The notes under the pieces: model-generated | Database searches by the model: none | What the model was told of the DNA's origin: nothing | The model's input: the letters and a program-made list of their open reading frames with translations, nothing else | Shown: one piece after another, positions 20,876 through 31,389 of the stretch | Layout: each line of letters opens with the position of its first letter | Position numbering within the stretch: the first letter of the stretch is position 1 | Program-made: the position numbers and the translations under genes | Assembly: GCA_018524725.1 (NCBI GenBank) | Contig: JAEUWP010000388.1 | Span: 1-64,000 of the forward strand | DNA from: Podaxis mareebaensis | Taxonomy: Eukaryota > Basidiomycota > Agaricomycetes > Agaricales > Agaricaceae | Length of the DNA stretch: 64,000 nucleotides | Direction of reading: 5' to 3'

Positions 20876-23800
20876 ATGTCCTCTCATCTCAAACGCTTCA
20901 GAAGAAAAAGGCCAGAGGGTATTGCTGCATTAATCACAACCGCCTTGGTCCTTGGAGTCCCTGCAGCTCCTCATGCCCTTCCGAACCCTAGAACTCTTCC
21001 CCGCACACTTGCGACATCCCAGGTTCCCCAAACAGCCCAAACAACAGCATCTGCTACCTCTGGCAATGAATATCAGGATATCATCCCGACACCGCAGCCA
21101 AACCCGCCAACATCTCCCGAGAAGGCAAAAACTGTGGGCAGCACTGCCCTTCGCGGACTGGCGGTCGTAGCAGCAGGACTCAAGGATTGTTCCGACCTCT
21201 GCCCACCCCTAAAAACAGCCGCGGCTGTAATCACGACAATTTACAAAATTTACGATGTGCGCAAGCCACTCCTATCGTATTCACACCACTGAGTTCTGAT
21301 TGGCAGGGTGTATCCACAAATAATGAGGAACTAGTGGCGCTCGAGGAAAGGTTGAACTCTATCTTATCACTCGTCGAAAAGTACAAGGAAGCAGGAGGAT
21401 TGAATGCGGTTGAAGAGAGAGTCCAAAGTTTCTCCACGTGCGTATTCAGCCTCGCTTTCTTGTTTCTCGTATCTGATTTCTCTTCGGCGTCTTCACAGAG
21501 CAATCGAGCACTTGGTTGAAGCTGTCCAGGACTTGCAGGGTCGATCATTGGCGACCCGCGTTGCCGAAGTTTCCGACGATGTCGGGAAGATCCAAGGGAC
21601 TACCAGGAACCTCAACAGCGCTTGTGATCTCTTCCTGGTAGGCGCTCAAACTGCAGATTGTGCTCCTACGTACATGATACTTATTGCATTCCACAGATCG
21701 ATATACAACTCCACACCAACGTAAACGTGCAGAACATGTTACAAGTAAGTGATTTTTGCGCCTGAGGAATTACTTTCAGCCTCATATATTCCATCAACAG
21801 CTGCTAAATTCCCGTAAGCTGCTCCTCTTCATGTGAATAGTAACCTGTGGTCCTCACATCATTACAGGCTCAATTGACAAGCTTCGTCCCGAGAGCGTTT
21901 CGTATAAAACTCGGCGCTCCGCCTACGGTGAACCTAGAGGATGTATGCCTGGTACACGCGTTAATGTCCTCGAAATGTTGGAAGCCTGGGCTTCCGACGA
22001 GCAGGGCGCTAAGGTGTATTGGTTCGTCGGGATGGCGGGCACCGGAAAGTCGACAATCGCGCAGTCGCTGTGCGAGCTCTTGGAAAAACGGCAGATGCTC
22101 GGGGCCAGTTTCTTTTGCTCTCGAGCCTCAGAAAAAGCCAGCAATCCGCGGCTCATCATCCCGAGCGTTGCATATAGCCTCGCCAAGACTTCGCCTACTC
22201 TCAACGTGGAGGTTGTGAAAGTCCTTGAGAAAGACCCAGATCTGGTCGAGTCGAACGACTTGAAAGAGCAGTTCCAAAAACTCATTTGTGGCCCGTTACG
22301 CACTGTCGTCGGGGATCGGCCCAGGGTTTACAAGATTGTCGTTATCGATGCTCTCGACGAATGTACAAATCCTGATTTTGTCTACCGCCTCATTCAGCTC
22401 ATTCTCAGTGATGCATCGGGCCTTCCCCTCAAGTTTTTCCTTGTCAGCAGAGCCGACCACCTCATTCCTGCCGCCTTTGATTCCTTGCACGGTTCTCATG
22501 ACACCTTCTTGCTTCACGAGATCGAGAAGGATATAGTGGAGAGCGACATTCGATTGTATATGAAGGAATCTCTAATGGAGATAAAGAGGATCTGGAATCC
22601 TGTCAGCGAGGACGGGTGGCCTCCGGAAAGTGAACTGTCCCAAATTGTCAAGGATTCTGGGAAACTTTTCGTCTACGCTTCTACGTCACAGCGCTATATT
22701 CGGGAAGGCAGGCGCAATTACAAGCAACGGCTCACGTCATTGGCCAAACGCACAAGGAGTCGGCACCAAACTTCGGCTATTGATGAGCTCTACGGAGATA
22801 TTGTTAAACAAGCTTGCGATCCTCGTGACGGAGACGAATTGTCACAGATGGAGACCCTCGTCTTGTTCGTCATATTCTTACGGCGTCCGTTATCACTCAA
22901 GGCGCTTTCCGCGTTGTCTAAGATACCAGAGCCGGAGACGCACTTATCACTGCTCAGCTCCGTCATTCATATTCCCTCTGAAGAAAACGCCCCCGTTTCC
23001 TCGTTCCATGCATCCTTCCCAGAATTCCTGGTGGACCCCGAACGCTGCCCACCAAAACGTTTCTCCCCGTTCACACCTCTCCTCCCCGCCCATGGTCATG
23101 CAGTACTCGCACTCAGATGTCTCGAGTTGATGAACGGGTCGCTCAAGTATAACATCTGTGAGGTCCCCGAAGAAATGACCGTCACGCGTATGGACAGCAC
23201 CAACCCACCCGAAGATCCAAGCAAAATCCCCGAGGCACTCAAATATGCCTGTGTTTACTGGGCCGATCATTTGAGTGAGGTCCAAAGCTCAGACCAGCTG
23301 GTTATTGCACCCCTTATTGAAGCTCTGCGCAAATTCTTGGAAACACACCTCTTCCATTGGATGGAGTGTCTGAGCGTGGTTTGTGAATTGAGGACAGGCA
23401 TTTATTCGCTTCTCAATGCAAGTGCGGCCTTCACAGTAAGTTTTGATTACAAAGTAAGGTTCAAGCGCTGATACGATGATAGTCAATCCCGGCTACAGAT
23501 ACTGAAGATCTACAATCGTTTGTTGATGACGCCTGTCGATTTTTGCGGATGGGTTTCGAGGGCATTCAGCAGCATTGCTTCATGGTATATCAGTGCGCGT
23601 TCACATGGATTCCCAAGAAGTCGTTGTTGCGTCAAGTTTACGGTACACAGGTGAAGCAGGGACCAAAGGTCATACTGGGATTACCTGATTCATGGGGACC
23701 AATGGAACTTTGTATTGGTGGACCTTCACAGGTCTGCTCTGTTGGCTTCTCCAACAACGACAGTCAACTTGTCTCTGGATGGGCTGATGGGAAGGTCAGG

Positions 23801-25552
23801 ATTTGGGATGCAAGGACGGGTGAGGTGGAGGCTACATTTGAGGGCCACAACACTGCCGTGACATCTGTTGCTTTTTCGCATGACAACACACGAGCTGTCT
23901 CAGGATCAACTGATCAGATGATCAGGATTTGGAATGTGAGGACGGGCGAGGTGGAGGCTACATTCAAGGGCCACGCAGATTTCGTGGCATCGGTTGCTTT
24001 TTCGCATGATGACATGCGAGTTGTCTCTGGATCAATTGATCAGATGATCAAAATTTGGAATGCAAGCACGGGCGAGGTCGAGGCTACATTCGAGGGTCAC
24101 ACATTATGGGTTACATCGGTTGCTTTTTCGCATGATGACACGCGAGTTGTCTCGGGATCGCATGACAAGACGATCAGAATTTGGAATGCAAGGACGGGCG
24201 AGGTGGATGCTACATTCGAGGGCCACACAAATTGGGTGACATGTGTTGCTTTTTCGCACGACAGCACGCGAGTTGTCTCGGGATCGCATGACCACACGAT
24301 CAGGATTTGGAATGCGAGGACAGGTGAGGTCGAGGCTATATTCGAGGGCCACACAGATTCGGTGATATCTGTTGCTTTTTCGCATGACAACACACGAGTT
24401 GTCTCAGGATCATGGGACCGGACGACCAGGATTTGGAATGCGAGGACAGGCAAGGCAATGGCTACATTCAAGGGCCACACAAGTTCAGTGGTATCTGTTG
24501 CTTTTTCGCATGATGACACACGAATTGTCTCAGGGTCGCATGATCAGACGATCGGGATTTGGAATGCAAGGCTGGGCGAGATCGAGGCTACATTCGAGGA
24601 CCACACAAATGGGGTGACATGTGTTGCTTTTTCGCATGACAATACGCGAGTTGTCGCGGGATCAACTGATCGGATGATGAGGATTTGGAACGCGAGGACG
24701 GGCGAGGTCGAGGCTACATTTGAAGGCCACACAAAGCCAGTGTCATCTGTTGCTTTTTCGCATGACAACACGCGAGTTGTCTCGGGATCGAATGATCAGA
24801 CGATTAGGATTTGGAATGTGAGGACGGGCGAGGTCGAGGCTACATTCGAGGGCCACACATTATGGGTGACATGTGTCGCTTTTTCGCATGACGACACGCG
24901 AGTTGTCTCAGGATCAAATGATCAGACAATTAGGATTTGGAATGCGAGGACGGGTGAGGTCGAGGCTACATTCAAGGGCCACACAAATTGGGTGACATGT
25001 GTTGCTTTTTCGCATGATGACACGCGAGTTGTCTCGGGATCGGATGATCAGACAGCCCGGGTTTGGAATGCGAGGACAGGCAAGGTGGAGGCTGCATTCG
25101 AGGGCTACAACACTTTCGTGAGATCTGTCGCATTTTCACGCGATGACACGCGAGTTGTCTCAGGGTCGGATGATCAGAAAGTCTGGGTCTGGAATGCCAG
25201 GACGGGCGAGGTGGAGGCTACATTCGAGTGTCGCACAGAGTCAGTGATATCTGTCGCTTTTCCGCATGATGACAGCCAAGTTATCTCATCACAATCTGGC
25301 ATTGTTAAAATTCGGGATTTGGTTCCCAAAGCGCACAACCTTCTGTCTAAGGATTCACATGTTGAACTCCCTCACCTGTCCCATACTTCGCTCTCCTTCT
25401 CTCACAATCGTCACTGGGTACTGGGTGCAGCTTGTCACTGCTGGATCCCCCTTCCCTATCGCGCTATTGCATCAGATGCATATTCTGGTGACAAAGCCTG
25501 TTTTGGATATGGTTCCGGCCTTGTAGTTATTCTGAATGTATCCCCTGTATAG
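20876..25552 (+). CDS. NACHT-WD40 STAND/NLR protein, paralogue 3 (13 WD40 blades)
   Basis: About 1449 aa from exons 20876-21256, 21307-21437, 21499-21637, 21697-21744, 21801-21813, 21868-23435 and 23483-25552. Walker A is GMAGTGKST, preceded by VYWF instead of VYWL, and Walker B IVVIDALDE. The NACHT exon is almost the same as in paralogue 1, while exons 1-2 and intron 2 look closer to paralogue 2, so the gene appears mosaic. The propeller has thirteen blades, the largest in the window. Variant residues follow GHT (LW, NW, DS, SS, NG, KP) and flank SGSxD (H, N, W, T, D). Unlike the other copies, the region before exon 6 is not open without splicing, which supports the intron model. Recognition role inferred from the HET-E/HET-D-like architecture. 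Confidence 0.9.
21801..21813 (+). other. 13-nt micro-exon of NLR3
   Basis: Identical to the micro-exons of the other two NLRs. In this copy the neighbouring introns contain stops in the coding frame (e.g. gtgaatagtaacc after the donor), so skipping or retention would break the protein. Confidence 0.75.
23730..25310 (+). repeat. 126-bp tandem repeat encoding WD40 blades (NLR3)
   Basis: Twelve good 126-bp units and one degenerate last unit. Some neighbouring units are more alike than others: blades 9 and 10 are identical from AFSHD through NDQTIRIWN apart from an N/D change. This suggests recent unit duplication or conversion. Confidence 0.9.
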
Positions 25553-26283
25553 CATAGACATCTAGCTTATGAACTTTGATGCCGACTTGATAGAATGTGA
25601 AATTGTGCAACCTCAATCCATGGTAAGTCCAGAGGGTAGTCACATTAACATAGGGCAAAGAACTCCTCAGCCTAGTGTGTTGCGGCAGTATAGGAACAGT
25701 TTATTTATGTTATTATGTTCACCTGGGCTTAGCCATGCACGAGGTGGATAAGACGGCTGGTCCAGATCTTGTAGATGCTCTTTTAATGAACTGGACCAGA
25801 TAAGGAAGGAACAGAGGAGATCTATGCGGGATAGGACCCCACTGGGTTTATCATTGCGTGGAAAGATGTGCCAGACTCTTGATTCCGTGTTGGTGAGTAT
25901 GCTCATTAATGTGATCTACATGGTATGCCGCTGGAATACTAATATACTTGAGCAGTAGGACCATTACTGTATGACTCTGGAATTGGGGCCGAGGACGACA
26001 TGATAGGCGATCTGGTTAGTTGAATGTCAGAAGCTCCGCCTATAAGACGAATGTACGGCGATGAGAGACATATATCGAATGCTCAGGCTCAAAGATAATA
26101 GGGCAACTGATATACAAGCGGCGTTGCAACAGATGTGTTCTAAATGTTACCCATCACAGACAACATATCTCGAGCCATTCCACGTACAATAGTTCATATC
26201 TTCGGGTATGTTACGGCAAACGAAAAACCAAGATTACAAATGTTCTATCCCTATCACTAGAAAAATGAAATCTATCAACGTCC
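25553..26283. other. Convergent spacer, NLR3 to GPI13
   Basis: About 730 bp between the stop codons of two convergent genes. It is shared with 5,831-6,540. No reading frame, RNA gene or new repeat is recognised. Confidence 0.5.
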
Positions 26284-29200
26284 TCACTCCTCCTTCTCCC
26301 CAGCACCACCACCCCTCCCAATCCCAACCCGTCCAAGCACCCACCCAACCCTCTCCACGACTCTCCTAACTGCACCATTCCCCACCCTCCCAGCGCTCAC
26401 ACCAGGCACACCCCACGCCACAACCACTCCCAAATCCACAACACCCAACTCAACAACCGCAGCCATAAACCTTGGCGCGAACACTTTCCACACCATCAAG
26501 TGCCTCCGCAGCACCGCCGCACTCGTCGATGCGCCAAGGAGTAGTGTAAGGAAATATAGTTGTATGAGGAGCGTCGTTAAGAGTGAGGAATGTTCGATAT
26601 CTTCACCTCCTTGTCGAGTCGGGGTTAATTTTACGCTTGCCAGGGGATTTTTGGAGGTGGGGGAAGAATCCAAAGATGACGGGGCCCGTTTCCAACCCCC
26701 AAGTAACATACCACCCACCAACCCCAGGACCAGAAACGCACCAGCGCTGTTCAGCACAACGCTGATTACACTCCAAGGATACCGCACACTCTCACTCAGG
26801 ACGAAGCCCGTTTTCCATTGTATAGAGGAGACTGTGCTCTGGTGGCCTGTAGCGAAGAACGTGATGAAGGAGAGGAGGATGAGTGGGAGGGTCGTTGAGA
26901 AAGTCGTTGGTGCTTCTCCGTCTTCCTGTCCTCCGGCGGTTTTGTTAGCTCTGTCGGTCGTAGTATGAGGATTCAAAGTCCTCCCAACGAATGTCTCAAT
27001 CTCCTGTACGTCCCTAACTGCATCTACCGCCTCAAGGTACGACACGAGCGCCACTGCACTCAGCCCAAGCACGACCTGTCCAGGCAACGGCGTACACAAA
27101 TACACCACCGCGAACGCCAACAGGTAACACAAAAGGTACGGCGCTCCATACGCGTTCGCATATCCAAGAATCGTTACTTGCGTTTTCGTCACTTGTGGTG
27201 TTGAGGAAGTGGAAGTGGAGGTGGTGGCGATCGTAGGCGAAGTAGCCGACACCTGAATATCCAAACACAGTGGTACCATCCACCAACCAATGGACCCAAG
27301 CACGACCCAACCTACAATGCCTCTAGCGATCCATGACCTCAACGAACGTAATTTCACGACGCCTTCAATGAGTCCGACTATACCCTCCACGGCGCCACCA
27401 TGCGTACCACCGCTCTCGGCCCACTCCAACATCCAAAACACCCACGAACCGACTAGGGCGGGCGAGGCGACACCCCGAATGATAACAGGCGCAATCCCAT
27501 TATCGCTCTTCGTAACCTTCAAAATCCTGGTGATGAAAAACGGAAGAACGAGTGCGGTGGGTAGGGAGAGAATGAGTGACCAGGTGGGCGGAGTTGTGGA
27601 CGTTGGTACGATCGTCATCGGCTCCGGCGCAGTTGCGTTAGAGGCGTTCGAGGCAGCACCAAGACCGAGGTCGAGTGGGGATGCAGAGGTAGAAGCAAGC
27701 GAAGGCGAAGGAGGCGTAGCGTAAAACGTAACGTGACAATACGCGCCTTGTTCCTCTCTACACACCGTCACGAGCGACATGAGTCTGATACAGACAAGGA
27801 AGAGGAACGTGAATCCCAAAATCCTGCCTCTCAGACTCGCTAAGCCCAATCTACTCCAGGAACCGGCGTTAGATTTATTCTTCTTTCCCGAGGCTGAAGT
27901 GGGCGACGATGAAGAAGTGGAGGACAAGCCAGGCGCAGCGACACCCCATAAAACCATCGGCACAACTGAACTCGCAGCCAGCCAAAGCACAACTCGATCC
28001 TCCCAAAATGTAAACGAATTCGAGAAAAACGAGAGCGTATGCAACACCAACACCAACCCTCCAAACACACCACTCTTACTCAACATCTCCGTCCTCACTC
28101 TCCTCAGCGTAAATCCCGGCTGCCCACAAACCCAGACACAGATGAATACACATCCCAGCATCGGTCCAACAAATACCGCCACCTCGAGCGCATTCATCGG
28201 TACACCCGTGACCAAGTTTGGGAACACACTCTCCACAATGCGGAAGAGCACGAACACGGTTATACCCGCTCCAAAGGTGATTTTCCACACTCCAGGCACA
28301 AGCACCCCCAAAACCTTTTCACCTCCACCCGATCCGTGTAAAGACAACCCAAGATACACCAACCACGTAGTCAGTACCGCACTAACCATCACAGCCAACC
28401 CGGCAGCCATAAGCACTGGATTAAACTGTGCCCAGATAGCTCTACACGCGGATAGTGCTGTTCGATTGTAATTCGCCATTGCGACGAGTTTCGTTTCTAG
28501 CGCCGAGGTAGTTGATTGCAGTTTAGGTGCGATGGAGATGGCGTCCCAGGTTTGTTGGAGTACGGACCACGTAGAGTCGAGTTCGGAGCCTGAGGAGGAT
28601 GTACGGTATGTTTGGAGGTATTGGTTGATTTGGAGGGAGTTGAGGGTTAGTGCTTTTTCGAGTTCGAGATCGGGCGAGGCCGGTTGATGGGTTTTTTTGA
28701 TGGGTTTTTTGGTGGAGGAACGCCAGAAGAGTTCGGGAATGACACTTCCCAGGTTGTTATATGGGATCGGTAAACCCAATAACATACTTAGGCTTGGTAC
28801 CAAGTCGATTTGTTGGACAGACCTCCAGGGTGTTTTCTCCCCCGGGAAGGTTTTGTACCCGACTAATCCTGGAAAGATCTCCTGGCCTAGAGTCGTGTCC
28901 ATTAACGCCGGGCCTTTGGAATAGATCCATAAAGCGGATGAAGTTTCGAGAATACCGTCCCCCCCGTGATCTCCCGCGCGGTCCATTCCATGATCGCCTA
29001 ATACGACGAGTAAAGTCTCGTCGTCCAGCAGTTGGACAACTTGACGAAGTGCGGTGTCGAGTTGAGTTAGTTTGGCGCGCATTGAAGGATGAGACGGGCC
29101 AACACGATGTCCGACATGGTCTACACCAAGAAAATGACCTATAAGAAAGTCGAATTGGTTTGTGGTGTTGGATAGGGGGAGATTTGGATGAGAGTTGCGG

Positions 29201-29849
29201 AGGAGGGGGAAGAGGTGTGTGAGGACGCCGGTATCGACTGTATGTAAGTCTTCGACGTTGAAAGAGTCGTATGGGAATGTAAGGTTCGGATGGAATGAAG
29301 AGGGGAAGACAGAGAGCCATGTGTCGTCGCCCATGAAGGCGATCTGCGTGCATGCAGCCTATTAACATACGAGTACATGAGTAAATGCACTAAACGTACG
29401 GATTTATTGGCCAATTGCATCTGCTTCACAATCGAATCCTCCAAAATGGCGGATCCCCCAAAATTGCTCCCCATATCCACAAAAGTGGGCAACGATCCAG
29501 TGGTCAGAGCCTTGATCCTCTGCAGGGTCGTCGTCGGCGGGTCCGCGTACGCATTGAACAAGAACGAATGTCCCGGCCGCGTTTTTGTTAGTTCTGCAGG
29601 AAGCGTTAATACATTGTGGTGGTACGGGTTTCGTGGTTCTGGTGGATTTGGTGAACAAAAGTCGAAGCGGAGTGCGTCGACTATGAGGATGACGGCGCGC
29701 TTGTGTGTTTGTTGAGGACGCTCGTGAGCATTTGGGTGGAGTTTTGAGATATCCGAGAGGGCAAGACGGCTGAGGAGGAAGCCACGGGAGAAGAGGAGGA
29801 TGGCGGCGGCGTGGATGAGGACGAGCCAGGTCACCAGCCCAGCACGCAT
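26284..29849 (-). CDS. GPI13: GPI ethanolamine-phosphate transferase 3 (PIG-O/Gpi13 type), intact copy
   Basis: Predicted to transfer ethanolamine phosphate to the third mannose of the GPI anchor precursor in the ER, the step that allows attachment to proteins. Two exons, 29400-29849 and 26284-29343, give 1169 aa; the intron is 56 bp. The N-terminus has a hydrophobic signal-anchor. The luminal alkaline-phosphatase-like domain shows DALRFDF (first metal site), DPPTTT (nucleophile Thr region), FMGDDTW at the exon junction, FLGVDHVGHR, and LGDHGMD with a following DHGGDG. Residues from about 430 on form many membrane helices typical of the family. Only this copy of four in the window has a start, all motifs and an open frame. 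It is divergent from BET2, start codons 18 bp apart. It may be essential, which would explain why one copy is kept intact. Confidence 0.95.
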
Positions 29850-29867
29850 GGAAGTGGAAGGAGGTGA
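29850..29867. promoter_or_regulatory. Very short GPI13/BET2 divergent start-to-start gap
   Basis: Only 18 bp separate the GPI13 ATG (29849, minus) from the upstream in-frame BET2 ATG (29868, plus). If BET2 starts at the second in-frame ATG (29892) the gap is 42 bp. The two 5' leaders must then overlap or transcription must start within the other gene's coding exon. Confidence 0.6.
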
Positions 29868-31150
29868 ATGGGCGTGGGAGTATTCAGATTCATGGATCTT
29901 GCTCTCAACGTTCCTCTACACGTTCTGTACATCCAGAAACTCGGCAAGAGCGACGATGAACTCGTGTATCATCTCACTGCGCATTTGAGACTGAATGCGG
30001 TTTATTGGGGTCTGACGGCGTTGTGTGTCATGGGACACAAGGATGCGCTGGATAGGGATGAGATGGTCGAGTTTGTGATGAGTTGCTGGGATGACGAGGC
30101 TGGTGCTTTTTGCTTCTGTTCTCCACCTGGGGTGTATGTTGATATTGAGTATTAAACTTGTGCAGGTGGATTTGGTGCACACCCAGACCACGATGCACAC
30201 CTCTTGTCAACGTTGAGTGGGATACAGATCTTGGTTATGCAAGATGCGCTTGATAGACTTGACGTTCCTCGTGTTGTCAACTGTTCGTTCCCCCAACGTC
30301 TCGCTGTGGCGTTCTCTTCTGATCACGACTTGTAGTTATTACATCGCTGCAACAACCCTCGGGCGTGTTCGCTGGAGACTCTTTCGGCGAGATCGACACT
30401 CGCTTTTCGTGCTGCGCAGTTCTTGCACTCTCACTCCTGGGCCAACTTGATAAAATGAATACTGAGAAAGCGGTGGAATATATCCAGCGCTGCAAGAACT
30501 TTGATGGCGGTTTTGGCAGTTGCATCGGCGCGGAGAGTCACGCCGCCCAAGGTGGTACATGCCCTTTCAAGTCTGACTAACATGTGCTAATTGGCGTTGA
30601 TGTATTAGTATTTGTCTGCGTAGCAACACTTGCAGTCCTCGACAGACTGGATGTAGTTGACACTGATGCTCTCTCCTGGTGGCTCTCCGAACGTCAACTG
30701 CCCAACGGCGGGCTGAATGGGCGCCCAGAAAAACTGGAAGACGTGCGTGAAGGCTGATATCATATTGCATCACACTGATATTTCCCGATGTGATAGGTAT
30801 GCTACAGCTTCTGGGTCCTATCAGCGCTCTCCATCCTAAACAAACTGGACTACATTGACTCTAATAAACTCACATCTTTCATTCTTTCCGCGCAAGATCT
30901 TGATGGCGGCGGAATTGCAGACCGCCCGGGTGACATGGTCGACGTGTTTCACACACTCTTCGGCGTCGCAGGTGCGTCAGGCGGCACACCATCGCCCAAC
31001 CGATGCATGTACTTACTACTCGCAGGGCTTTCACTCCTGGGCTACCCAAACCTCGAAGACCTAGATCCGGTGTACTGCATGCCTGCAGACCTGATCACGA
31101 AGATGGGACTAAGGAAGGGATGGAAAGCGCTTCCACGGCAAACCACCTGA
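29868..31150 (+). CDS. BET2: Geranylgeranyltransferase type II (Rab GGTase) beta subunit
   Basis: Catalytic subunit that, with the alpha subunit and Rab escort protein, geranylgeranylates Rab GTPases. Exons 29868-30102, 30166-30282, 30336-30551, 30609-30742, 30797-30971 and 31026-31150 encode 333 aa, or 325 aa from the second ATG at 29892, whose MDL start fits the family as well. Prenyltransferase alpha-barrel repeats are visible as [31 protein letters not shown] and [13 protein letters not shown]. Zinc ligands are expected at Asp in GDMVD or LEDVCYSFW, Cys in DVCYSFW and His in DVFHTLFG, all present. The length is normal for the family. Its 5' end overlaps the promoter area of GPI13, and its first codons were copied with a GPI13 relic at about 10,062. 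Confidence 0.93.
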
Positions 31151-31389
31151 TAACCCCTATTGTACAACTGTAGCAGTAATCACCTACCAAACAAATGTCA
31201 ATAAACGTCGGGTGCCCCGGTGGCTTGTCCCGAATGGGCAGGTTGTCGGCGTCGGGGTGTGTGAGTCATTCCTTGAACTCCCGTAGCCATCGCACTGCAC
31301 ACCGCGTCGGCGCCGCATACGCACCACTCCTCCACCACTCCCATATAAGTACAAGCCTCCCCCCGTCTTGGTCCTAATCCAATTCACCC

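Noticed and set aside
24097..24771. Long minus-strand open frames inside the WD40 exons (also 4,895-5,512 and 16,624-17,655)
   Set aside because: They arise because the repeated 126-bp unit happens to be open on the opposite strand; they repeat with the unit, lack starts or splice context and encode repetitive shadow peptides.
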